DNA from: an uncultured Schlesneria sp.
GTDB taxonomy: Bacteria; Planctomycetota; Planctomycetia; Planctomycetales; Planctomycetaceae
Length of the DNA: 64,000 bases
Assembly (NCBI GenBank): GCA_903871875.1
Contig: CAIQIR010000066.1
Coordinates: forward strand, 1 to 64,000
Direction: 5' to 3'
In this document: piece after piece, positions 9,529-17,003 of the stretch
How positions within the stretch are numbered: the first letter of the stretch is position 1
Layout of the letters: each line of letters opens with the position of its first letter
Notes under the pieces: generated by a model
Databases searched by the model: none
Seen by the model: the letters and a program-made list of their open reading frames with translations, nothing else
Told to the model about the DNA's origin: nothing
Translations under genes and position numbers: made by a program

Positions 9529-10449
9529 ATGACCTGCAAGTCACTCGCCAGATTGCTCGTGCTGCTCGTCATCTTCGGCGAAAGTGCCCTCGCATTGCAG
9601 GCCGCGGACCAAAAAACGACAGGGACACGACGGGTGCTGATCATCTGCGGGCATCCGGGCGACGAAGCCCATCATCGGCATTTTGCCGAGACGATCGACC
9701 GGCTGCGTCAGGGCCTGATTCAGAATCTGCACGTCCAGCCCGACCAGATCTCTTTACAGTTCGGTGCGGAACCGATCGCTAATGACCCAGGCATGATATT
9801 GACGGCGACAGGCCGATCCACTCGCGAAGAGATCGAATCCAATGTCGCCCGAATTCGAGAGGAATTACAACCCGACGATTCGCTCTGGGTGATCGTCATT
9901 GGGCATGCCCACTATGATGGACGTCACGCCCATTTTAACCTGCCCGGCCCCGATTTCCGGTCCGATGAATTTGCGAAACTGTTCACTGGAATCGCCTGTC
10001 AGGAGCAAGTCTTTTTTCTCACCTGCCCCGTCAGCGGATACTTCATTAAGTCGCTGACGGCCCCCAATCGGATCGTGATCACTGCCACGGAAGACGATCT
10101 GGAAGTCAACGAGACGATCTGCGCCGCGGCGTTGGCCGATGTTCTTTCCAATCCGCCAACCCGACAGGTCTTCGATGCCGATCAGGATGACAAGCTGACG
10201 CTGTTCGACCTGTATATCGTCCTCGTGCGTCGCGTGATCGAACGCTATACGCAAGAAATGCTGGTGGTCACCGAGCATGCCTTGCTGGACGACAATGGAG
10301 ACGGCCGAGGAAGCGAAGCTCAGATCGATTACCTGACCGAAGAACAAGGGGGACGCTGGAAAGCAGGAACCGTCCCCGCCAAACCAAAGCGGGACGGACT
10401 AGTCTCCAGCAAAGTCCCACTGACAATTCAATTGCCGGCGGCACCTTGA
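9529..10449 (+). CDS. Secreted caspase-like/C13-type putative peptidase with EF-hand-like motifs
   Basis: A 306-residue protein with a signal peptide (about 1-26). The body resembles a caspase-hemoglobinase fold: VLIICGHPGDEAH near the N terminus, IGHAHYDGRHAHFNLPGPDF with candidate catalytic His 126, and VFFLTCPVSGYF with candidate Cys 166, followed by TATEDDLEVNET. Two acidic loops, DADQDDKLTLFD (216-227) and DDNGDGRGSE (254-263), look like calcium-binding EF-hand/dockerin loops. It lies 51 bases after the M56-WD40 gene and may be co-transcribed. The His motif is GHA rather than the usual GHG, so activity is uncertain. Confidence 0.6.
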   Translation: MTCKSLARLLVLLVIFGESALALQAADQKTTGTRRVLIICGHPGDEAHHRHFAETIDRLRQGLIQNLHVQPDQISLQFGAEPIANDPGMILTATGRSTREEIESNVARIREELQPDDSLWVIVIGHAHYDGRHAHFNLPGPDFRSDEFAKLFTGIACQEQVFFLTCPVSGYFIKSLTAPNRIVITATEDDLEVNETICAAALADVLSNPPTRQVFDADQDDKLTLFDLYIVLVRRVIERYTQEMLVVTEHALLDDNGDGRGSEAQIDYLTEEQGGRWKAGTVPAKPKRDGLVSSKVPLTIQLPAAP

Positions 10450-10455
10450 ATGACA

Positions 10456-10495
10456 AATGGCGGCAAGCGACGCAGAGACATCGCTTGCCGCCATT
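10456..10495. terminator. Perfect 15-bp stem-loop between convergent genes
   Basis: AATGGCGGCAAGCGA (10456-10470) pairs perfectly with 10481-10495 around a 10-base loop. It sits between two convergent genes, so it probably ends transcription from both sides. No T-run follows, so it is not a canonical intrinsic terminator. Confidence 0.6.
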
Positions 10496-10523
10496 GCTCC
10501 CTACCGCGAGACGGTCGTCACAA

Positions 10524-11042
10524 TCACTTGGACTGGGCTTCGCGGAAGTTGAAATAACTGACCGTCTCTAACTCGATCGGTGGCGACTGGCCAACTTGAT
10601 TTCGGTAATAGAACCGATAGCATCCGACGACACCCGTTGTCAGTTCACCGACATAGATCAGCCCCAGCCCAGCGACCATACCGCCGTTTCCGCCTTGCGC
10701 GTTGGGAGTGACAAAGCCTGTTCCCGGAATGAGCGTGTACTTCCCGCCGCCTTTGCCGAGCAGCTTAAAATCCTGCGCGACGTTGGCGTACCAGAAGTTG
10801 GTGAAAATTCCCGCCTGCGAATTCAGCATCGCTCCGTTCAAGCGGCCTGTACTGAAATCGAGGACAAACACAGCCTCTGGAAGACCTGGCCCGACCTCGA
10901 CCGTGCAAATCGCAAACTTGGCGTCGCGATCGGTCGAAACCGCGTAGGCCTGTTCATACGGCCAGAAGTAGGCCAGACAAAGACCACCGACCACTCCACA
11001 CACCAGCCAAAGCAGCCGATTTTCGTTCGACTGTATTCTCAT
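10524..11042 (-). CDS. Membrane-anchored protein of unknown function
   Basis: A 172-residue protein. ATG 11042 is chosen because GAGGAGGA lies 7 bases upstream; an in-frame extension to 11129 has no such site. One N-terminal hydrophobic segment (LLWLVCGVVGGLCLAYFW) is followed by a soluble domain with YAVSTDRDAKFAICTVEVG, LDFSTGRLNGAMLN, and GLIYVGELTTGVVGCYRFYY. The repeated short beta-strand pattern suggests a small beta-rich extracytoplasmic domain. I do not recognise the family by function; similar proteins are expected in planctomycetes. It is convergent with the caspase-like gene and divergent from mnmG. Confidence 0.75.
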   Translation of the reverse strand: MRIQSNENRLLWLVCGVVGGLCLAYFWPYEQAYAVSTDRDAKFAICTVEVGPGLPEAVFVLDFSTGRLNGAMLNSQAGIFTNFWYANVAQDFKLLGKGGGKYTLIPGTGFVTPNAQGGNGGMVAGLGLIYVGELTTGVVGCYRFYYRNQVGQSPPIELETVSYFNFREAQSK

Positions 11043-11280
11043 GAATCGATCCTCCTCAGATAGCGGTCGATAGCGGAAGCCGAGACGGATTTGTCGACCG
11101 AACATTCGGCGACTGCCGTCTGTAGTCAATTTACCTCAGTTCGAATCACTCGGCTAGCTCACCATCACGATGGCGGAAATCTTTGGAGCAGCGGAAAGAT
11201 TATGTCGGCAGCCCCCTCCAGACAGGTGGTGAACCTGGCGGAAAGCTGAAGTTCGGGCTCGCATCTGTTAAGTTACTGGC

Positions 11281-13182
11281 ATGACAACCAGCTTCTATGA
11301 TTTCGATGTGGCGGTGATTGGTGCGGGACACGCGGGGTGCGAAGCTGCGCTCGCCGCGGCCCGATTGGGCGCCAAAACCGTCTTGTTGACGATGAATTGC
11401 GACAGTGTCGGGCAAATGAGTTGCAATCCCGCGATCGGCGGTGTTGCGAAAGGCCAGATTGTCCGCGAGATCGACGCCTTGGGCGGCGAAATGGGTCGGG
11501 TGATCGACGCGACCGGCATTCAGTTCCGCATGCTGAACCTCAGCAAAGGAGCCGCGATGCACAGTCCGCGGGCTCAAGCGGACAAAAAGGCCTATCAGTT
11601 CGAGATGAAACGCCGCATCGAGGACCAACCTGGTTTGACGTTGCGTCAAGAACTGGTGGAAGAAATCGTCGTCGACAATGAACTGGAGCGGGACAGTTCC
11701 GCCGCCCCGACAGTTCCCCTGCCCGATGCCCCCCCCTTGGCGGTTCACCGTGTCGCTGGCATCCGCGTCCGGGGAGGTGCCGTCTATCGCTGCCGCGCGG
11801 TGGTCATCACCACAGGCACATTCCTGCAGGCGATCATGCATACTGGTGAGGCCAAAACGGCCGGCGGCCGAGCCGGTGATGGTACGACCGGAACGATGTC
11901 AGACTGTTTGCGGCGACTCGGTTTTGAACTGCGACGTTTTAAGACGGGAACGCCTTGCCGTCTGAATGGGCGGACAATTGACTTTTCAGTTTGTGCAGAA
12001 CAGCCCGGAGACGCCAACCCAAAACCATTTTCGTTCCTCACGGAAAAGATCACTCAGTCGCAGTTGCCGTGCTGGCTGACGGAGACCAACGAACCTGTTC
12101 ACGCGTTAATCCGCGCAAATCTACATCGAGCTCCGATGTACAGCGGCCAGATTCAGTCGACCGGGCCTCGTTACTGTCCCTCGATCGAAGACAAGGTCGT
12201 CCGATTCGCTGACAAGTCCTCGCATCACATTTTTCTTGAACCGGAAGGTCGCAACACCTGGGAATATTACTGTAACGGTATCTCTACCAGCTTGCCGCGA
12301 GACGTGCAGGACGAAATGATCCGCTCAATTCGGGGGCTCGAACGTGCCGAGATCATGCGTTACGGATACGCCGTTGAATACGACTTTGCCCCGCCAACAC
12401 AGTTGAAAACATCGTTGGAAACCAAGCGCGTTGCAGGACTCTATTTTGCGGGCCAGATCAATGGAACAACCGGTTACGAAGAGGCCGCGGGGCAAGGCCT
12501 GATGGCTGGCATCAACGCGGCGCTCAAGTTAGCGGAAAAACCAGCGTTGGTGATCGACCGGAGTCAGGCGTATCTGGGCGTCCTGATCGACGACCTGGTT
12601 ACAAAAGGCGTCGATGAGCCGTACCGAATGTTCACCTCGCGTTCCGAATACCGCCTGCTACTGCGGCAAGACAACGCCGACCGTCGGCTGACTCCCCTGG
12701 GCCGTCGGATCGGATTGGTCAGCGATGAGCGCTGGCACCAACTGGAGCGTCACGAAGCGGATATCGCACGGGCGGGCGATCTCATCGACGGGGTTCGCCA
12801 TGCCGGTTCGACCCTGGCCGAATGGTTGCGTCGTCCTGAGATCATCTGGTCAGATTTGGAAACGATGTCGGCGGACTTGGCGGGGATCGGAATCGGTGAG
12901 CTCTCAAAGCAGCAGGTCGAGATCGAAACCAAATACGCAGGGTACATCAAACGCCAAGCCGCGGACATTAGTCGACAACAACAGATCCAGGTCGTCCGGA
13001 TTCCTGAAACATTCAACTTTCAGGCCGTGGCTCAATTACGGCGTGAAGCCAAGGAAAAACTCACCAAAATCCGGCCTACTGACTTGGGTCAAGCCGGTCG
13101 CATCAGTGGAATTACCCCCGCCGACCTGACAATCCTCCTCCTTTACCTCAAAGAGCCAGACCGCCTGATCAACGAGATTTAG
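11281..13182 (+). CDS. mnmG: tRNA uridine-5-carboxymethylaminomethyl modification enzyme MnmG (GidA)
   Basis: A 633-residue FAD enzyme that with MnmE installs the cmnm5 group on wobble uridine 34 of several tRNAs. The FAD-binding [10 protein letters not shown] is at residues 13-22; further signatures are [22 protein letters not shown] (residues about 48-69), the GTPCRLNGR region, [15 protein letters not shown], and [17 protein letters not shown]. Length matches the family. No mnmE or rsmG is adjacent in this window. Sequence is intact and start ATG 11281 is at the domain boundary. Confidence 0.97.
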   Translation: MTTSFYDFDVAVIGAGHAGCEAALAAARLGAKTVLLTMNCDSVGQMSCNPAIGGVAKGQIVREIDALGGEMGRVIDATGIQFRMLNLSKGAAMHSPRAQADKKAYQFEMKRRIEDQPGLTLRQELVEEIVVDNELERDSSAAPTVPLPDAPPLAVHRVAGIRVRGGAVYRCRAVVITTGTFLQAIMHTGEAKTAGGRAGDGTTGTMSDCLRRLGFELRRFKTGTPCRLNGRTIDFSVCAEQPGDANPKPFSFLTEKITQSQLPCWLTETNEPVHALIRANLHRAPMYSGQIQSTGPRYCPSIEDKVVRFADKSSHHIFLEPEGRNTWEYYCNGISTSLPRDVQDEMIRSIRGLERAEIMRYGYAVEYDFAPPTQLKTSLETKRVAGLYFAGQINGTTGYEEAAGQGLMAGINAALKLAEKPALVIDRSQAYLGVLIDDLVTKGVDEPYRMFTSRSEYRLLLRQDNADRRLTPLGRRIGLVSDERWHQLERHEADIARAGDLIDGVRHAGSTLAEWLRRPEIIWSDLETMSADLAGIGIGELSKQQVEIETKYAGYIKRQAADISRQQQIQVVRIPETFNFQAVAQLRREAKEKLTKIRPTDLGQAGRISGITPADLTILLLYLKEPDRLINEI

Positions 13183-13541
13183 TCCTGTTCGGCCCACTCG
13201 GATAGGCCGGCAGTCGCATCGCCACTCAACCTAATAGGTAGTTTTGGTTGAGTTTGCGTACTCGGAGTTCTAAAGAGGAGAACGAACATTGACCGAATTG
13301 TCAGAATGGTTACAATCGGTACGCACGGAAGATTTGGAAGGTTCCGCATTATCGACCGATGCCGTGGTTAACGAAGTCTCGGCATGGTAGATGGCGGTTT
13401 GGTGAGTTCACGGAAAAGGAACTCTGGCCCTTCTATGTTCGACACAACTTGTGGAAGAGGGTCTCCCAGGGTCGGGGGATTGGCTTCCAGCCCCGGACGA
13501 GCCCGTGGGCGCGCCCCTGCAAAGGATGGAGGAGCAGCCGT
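13183..13541 (+). other. Intergenic stretch before the HTH-receiver gene
   Basis: This 359-base gap holds a strong ribosome-binding-like AAAGAGGAG at 13272-13280 and the short ORF listed separately. It also holds GGAGGAG at 13528-13534, which sets the start of the next gene. No terminator was seen. Confidence 0.5.
13289..13390 (+). CDS. Possible 33-residue small ORF
   Basis: TTG 13289 lies 8 bases after GAGGAG and opens a 33-codon frame ending at TAG 13390. The encoded peptide (TELSEWLQSVRTEDLEGSAL and onward) is acidic and helix-prone with normal-looking composition. Its size and the non-ATG start make it uncertain; it could instead be a leader for the downstream response regulator. Confidence 0.3.
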   Translation: MTELSEWLQSVRTEDLEGSALSTDAVVNEVSAW

Positions 13542-14120
13542 ATGAAAACCGTCTTTACCACCGGCGAAGCCGCCAAGATCTGCAAAGTCAGTCAGCAGAC
13601 GATTATTCGCTGCTTTGACTCAGGTCAGTTACGTGGATTTCGTGTCCCGGGATCGCGATTTCGCCGTATCCCACGCGACATTCTTTATCGATTCATGAAA
13701 GAGAATGGCATCCCGACTGATGCCCTTGAAAGCGGACGCCGCAAGGCCCTGATCGTCGATGACGACGAGGAATTGGTTGAACTGATTCGTGACGCGCTGG
13801 AAGCGGATGGCCGATTCGAAGTTCGAATCGCCAATAACGGCTTCGATGCCGGTATGATGGTCAAAGAATATCGCCCAGACATTATCGTACTGGATGTGAT
13901 GTTGCCTGACATCAACGGCAAGGAAGTCTGCCAACGGGTTCGCATGGACTCGGCCCTGGATGGTACGCAGATCATCTGCATCAGCGGTATGGTCGAAGCG
14001 GATAAGATTGCCGACCTGAAAGAATGCGGCGCGAACGAGTTCCTGCAAAAGCCGTTTGAAGTCGAAACACTGGTCGAACGGATGTGCAAATTGCTGGATG
14101 TCGAACCGGTTGAAGCCTGA
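13542..14120 (+). CDS. Response regulator with N-terminal excisionase-type HTH domain
   Basis: A 192-residue protein. Residues about 1-50 form a MerR/excisionase-type helix-turn-helix (FTTGEAAKICKVSQQTIIRC, then RIPRDILYRFMKENG). Residues about 68-188 form a receiver domain: acidic pair in IVDDDEE, phospho-Asp in IIVLDVMLPD, and the conserved Lys in FLQKPF. The order HTH then receiver is the reverse of most OmpR/NarL regulators. ATG 13542 follows GGAGGAG at 7 bases, so the longer frame from 13359 is rejected. The histidine kinase gene follows on the same strand after about 200 bases and is the likely partner. Confidence 0.92.
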   Translation: MKTVFTTGEAAKICKVSQQTIIRCFDSGQLRGFRVPGSRFRRIPRDILYRFMKENGIPTDALESGRRKALIVDDDEELVELIRDALEADGRFEVRIANNGFDAGMMVKEYRPDIIVLDVMLPDINGKEVCQRVRMDSALDGTQIICISGMVEADKIADLKECGANEFLQKPFEVETLVERMCKLLDVEPVEA

Positions 14121-14324
14121 AGACACCAGTAACTGCCACGAAAATTGCTGTGACGAGGACGATGGAATTCCATCGTCCTCGTTGCATTTTGTTACTGTTG
14201 TCACCCGATTCACAGCGGAGAAGCCCCACGTCTGCCCTCCCCAATTTGATCCCCGTTGATTGCCGGATTTGCGAGCGGGCGAAATGATGGGACAGTGCAA
14301 TCTGTTGATGACGACGGAAACCCT

Positions 14325-15077
14325 ATGGATTCGGATGGCCTGAAGCCGATGGCAGAAACCTCCACAACTGGCGCCCTAAACAACCCGAACGCGAATTTCG
14401 TCGCGGTGCCCGATGCGGCCAAACTGGAAGCTCTTGCCGAATTTGCCGCGGGCGCAGGGCATGAAATCAACAATCCGCTGGCCACCATTATTGGCCGGGC
14501 TCAACTGCTATTGAAAGAAGAGCGCGATCCGCAGCGACGCCAGATGTTGATGTCGATCGGCGCTCAAGCCTATCGAATCCGCGACATGATCGGCGATACC
14601 ATGCTGTTCGGCCGCCCTCCCCGGCCTGAGCTGAGCAACGCCAATTTGGCCGAGATCGTGCAGAAAGTGATTGCGAAACAAGCGAATGATCTGGCCAACG
14701 AACATTGTTCGGTATCAGTCGACATCGACAAATCCATCATACTGCGCGCCGATACCGCCCAACTCTCGATCGTTTTCCACGAATTAGTGCGGAATAGTCG
14801 CCAGGCATTACAGCCAAACGGCGGCAAAATCGAGATCAGCGCCGCGATTGAATCAGGGCTTGCCCTGATTCAGCTTGTTGATCAGGGGAACGGATTCACC
14901 GATCTGGAACGAGAGCACGCCTTCGATCCATTTTTCTCGGGTCGACAAGCCGGCCGTGGCCTGGGCTTCGGCTTGCCGAAATGCTGGAGAATCATCCAGC
15001 AGCATCAAGGTCAAATCGAAATTCAGTCCTCACCCACAGGCCCGACGACCGTCCAAATCATCTGGCCCGTCGCCTGA
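14325..15077 (+). CDS. Sensorless histidine kinase (HisKA-HATPase)
   Basis: A 250-residue cytoplasmic histidine kinase. H box GAGHEINNPLATI with phospho-acceptor His about 46, N box FHELVRNSRQAL, G1 box VDQGNGF, and G2 box GRGLGFGL are all present. There is no membrane segment, PAS or other sensor domain before the H box, only about 35 variable residues. The frame extends to TTG 14256, but ATG 14325 with a GGAAA upstream is preferred. It lies just downstream of the HTH-receiver gene and probably phosphorylates it; input must come from another protein or from the short N terminus. Confidence 0.9.
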   Translation: MDSDGLKPMAETSTTGALNNPNANFVAVPDAAKLEALAEFAAGAGHEINNPLATIIGRAQLLLKEERDPQRRQMLMSIGAQAYRIRDMIGDTMLFGRPPRPELSNANLAEIVQKVIAKQANDLANEHCSVSVDIDKSIILRADTAQLSIVFHELVRNSRQALQPNGGKIEISAAIESGLALIQLVDQGNGFTDLEREHAFDPFFSGRQAGRGLGFGLPKCWRIIQQHQGQIEIQSSPTGPTTVQIIWPVA

Positions 15078-15487
15078 CAGACGTCCTGCGAATCCGACAG
15101 CATTATTGTCGAACGCCGCCTTCTCTGCAGGAACAATCCAGCGGATCTCGGTCCCGGTTGGCAACGCGAACAACAAATCGGGCCGAGGCATTGCGATAAA
15201 GTCACGTCGAAACTACTGACGGACGATCCCTGTTGAGGCCGATCTTTATAGCGCCCGTTCTCAGGAACGGCGTGCAGATCGAAGGCTACAATCTACAGAA
15301 CGTGTTTGGAGATTGGCGATTGCATCGTGTAAACGGTGAATTATGGCTTCCGCAATGATCTGTGCTCCAGACTGACGAAGAATATTTTGGCGCCGGCGAA
15401 GGTGCCTGCCGTGCTAATTTTCGGTAAATTCTACGTAACTAGCAGAATTTCCCGAATCCCACCAAATTGACATCAGCGAGCTTCAAC
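15078..15487. other. Intergenic stretch with one short hairpin
   Basis: Between the kinase and the DapA-like gene. CCGTTC-TCAG-GAACGG (15255-15270) forms a small hairpin without a T-run, a weak terminator candidate. Nothing else was recognised. Confidence 0.4.
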
Positions 15488-16504
15488 ATGCCCTCCCACG
15501 GCAAACTGCAAGGCATCTACACACCAAACATCGTCCCGCTCAACGCCAAAGGCGAGATTCACGAAAGCGAATTGCGACGCTACGTCGACTGGCTGATCGC
15601 CAAAGGAGTGCATGGTCTTTATCCGAACGGATCGACGGGTGAGTTCACTCGATTCACGGCCGAAGAACGCATTCGGATCATGGAGATCATCTGCCATCAA
15701 GTGCGAGGGCGAGTTCCCGTGCTGGCCGGCGCGGCCGAAGCCAACGTCAAAGAGACCGTCAGAGCCTGCGAGAAGTATTTTGAGATGGGTGCGACGGCGG
15801 TCGCGATCGTCGCACCGTATTATTTCAAGCTGAGCCCCAAGGCGGTGTACGCTTACTTCAAAGAGATTGCCGACCACACACCAATCGACGTCACGCTGTA
15901 CAACATTCCAATGTTCGCCAGTCCCATCGATGTGCCGACGGTCAAGCGGCTGGCGGAAGAATGCCCAAAAGTGGTCGGTATCAAGGATTCGTCGGGCGAT
16001 ATCCCGCACATGATTCGCATGATTCAGGCCGTGCGGCCAACACGTCCCGATTTCAGCTTCCTCACCGGTTGGGACGCGGCGCTCATGCCGATGTTGCTGA
16101 TCGGCTGTGATGGCGGCACCAACGCCAGTTCGGGAGTCGTCCCCGAACTGACTCGCAAACTATACGATCTGACGATGGCTTACCGGATCGATGAAGCGCG
16201 CAGCCTGCAATACGATATCGTCAAGCTATTCGACGCGATGCTCTACTCGGCCGAGTTTCCTGACGGTTTCCGCACGGCCGTCCGGCTGCGTGGTTTCGAC
16301 ACCGGTATCGGCCGACAACCGCTGAGCAGCGAGCAGCAGACCGATCTGGGCACGTTGGCGAATACCTTGCAATGTATGCTGTCAGAACACGGCTTTACCG
16401 ACGAACCCATCTGCGGTTGTCCGACGGGCACAGGAAAGCCAGAAGAGGTATCGACAATCGTACAAGCCGTCGTCGCCGAACTTAAGCGACGGGGGTTGAC
16501 GTAA
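15488..16504 (+). CDS. DapA-family aldolase/synthase (dihydrodipicolinate synthase superfamily)
   Basis: A 338-residue class I TIM-barrel lyase. NGSTGEF (about 47-53) corresponds to the substrate-carboxylate loop, YNIP (Tyr about 138) is the conserved catalytic tyrosine, and [10 protein letters not shown] carries the Schiff-base lysine (about 166). The protein is longer than DapA (about 290) and has a C-terminal tail with CGCPTG. It may act on a keto-acid other than in lysine synthesis (N-acetylneuraminate-lyase or KDG-aldolase-like); the specific substrate cannot be read. ATG 15488 is preferred over TTG 15467. No lysine-pathway genes are adjacent. Confidence 0.85.
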   Translation: MPSHGKLQGIYTPNIVPLNAKGEIHESELRRYVDWLIAKGVHGLYPNGSTGEFTRFTAEERIRIMEIICHQVRGRVPVLAGAAEANVKETVRACEKYFEMGATAVAIVAPYYFKLSPKAVYAYFKEIADHTPIDVTLYNIPMFASPIDVPTVKRLAEECPKVVGIKDSSGDIPHMIRMIQAVRPTRPDFSFLTGWDAALMPMLLIGCDGGTNASSGVVPELTRKLYDLTMAYRIDEARSLQYDIVKLFDAMLYSAEFPDGFRTAVRLRGFDTGIGRQPLSSEQQTDLGTLANTLQCMLSEHGFTDEPICGCPTGTGKPEEVSTIVQAVVAELKRRGLT

Positions 16505-16646
16505 CGAGCGCCTTGGATCTGCCGCCAGCGAAATCACCTTGCGAAATGGCGCGAGCACAGATCGACCACCGATCTGTCAGCCGTTGATGGAACTGTCGCA
16601 GGGTATGTTGCCATTCGCTGGGCGAACTGACCATCGTTCGTCCAGC

Positions 16647-17003
16647 TTATTCCATTCGCGCACGATCGATCTCGAATTCAAAATCGGCAAATGGGACGAC
16701 CTCGTTTTCACCCAGGCGCGTATCTTGAGTGATCCGCTTTCCGTTGACGACGGTCCCGTTCGTGCAACCGAGGTCTCGCGCGAACGGACCCTCGGTCGCG
16801 ACGAATTCGGCGTACAGCTTCGACACTCTTGGATGCGGCAAACTCAGATTAATGTCGGTTCGGCGACCGACTGGGAACCGTCCACTGCGGGAATACGTTG
16901 AGTCTTACTATCGAGAGGTGTTAACGCCCTGAATAAGCCGGGCGGTCGCCGTCTCCGCGGGCGGATTCTCGGACGCCAATTCGGTGGGTCTCGTCGTGAT
17001 CAT
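16647..17003 (-). pseudogene. FHA-domain gene interrupted by tandem in-frame stops
   Basis: ATG 17003 overlaps the TGA of the large kinase gene as ATGA. The frame runs 31 codons, meets TAG (16910-16908) and TAA (16907-16905), then continues open for 85 more codons in the same frame to 16647. The second part is a clear FHA domain: RFPVGRRTDINLSLPHPRVS, then DLGCTNGTVVNGKRI, with the conserved Gly-Arg, Ser and Thr-Asn-Gly. The stops fall in the expected beta1-beta2 loop, since ARLIQGV before them fits strand 1. No ATG, GTG or TTG restarts upstream of the GR motif. FHA domains bind phosphothreonine, so a role downstream of the kinase is likely if the product is made. It may be decayed, mis-sequenced or read through. 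Confidence 0.7.

Noticed and set aside
16841-16841. TTG 16841 as the start of a 64-residue FHA protein
   Set aside because: It would remove the Gly-Arg strand that FHA domains need; the frame upstream is clearly FHA coding back to the tandem stops.
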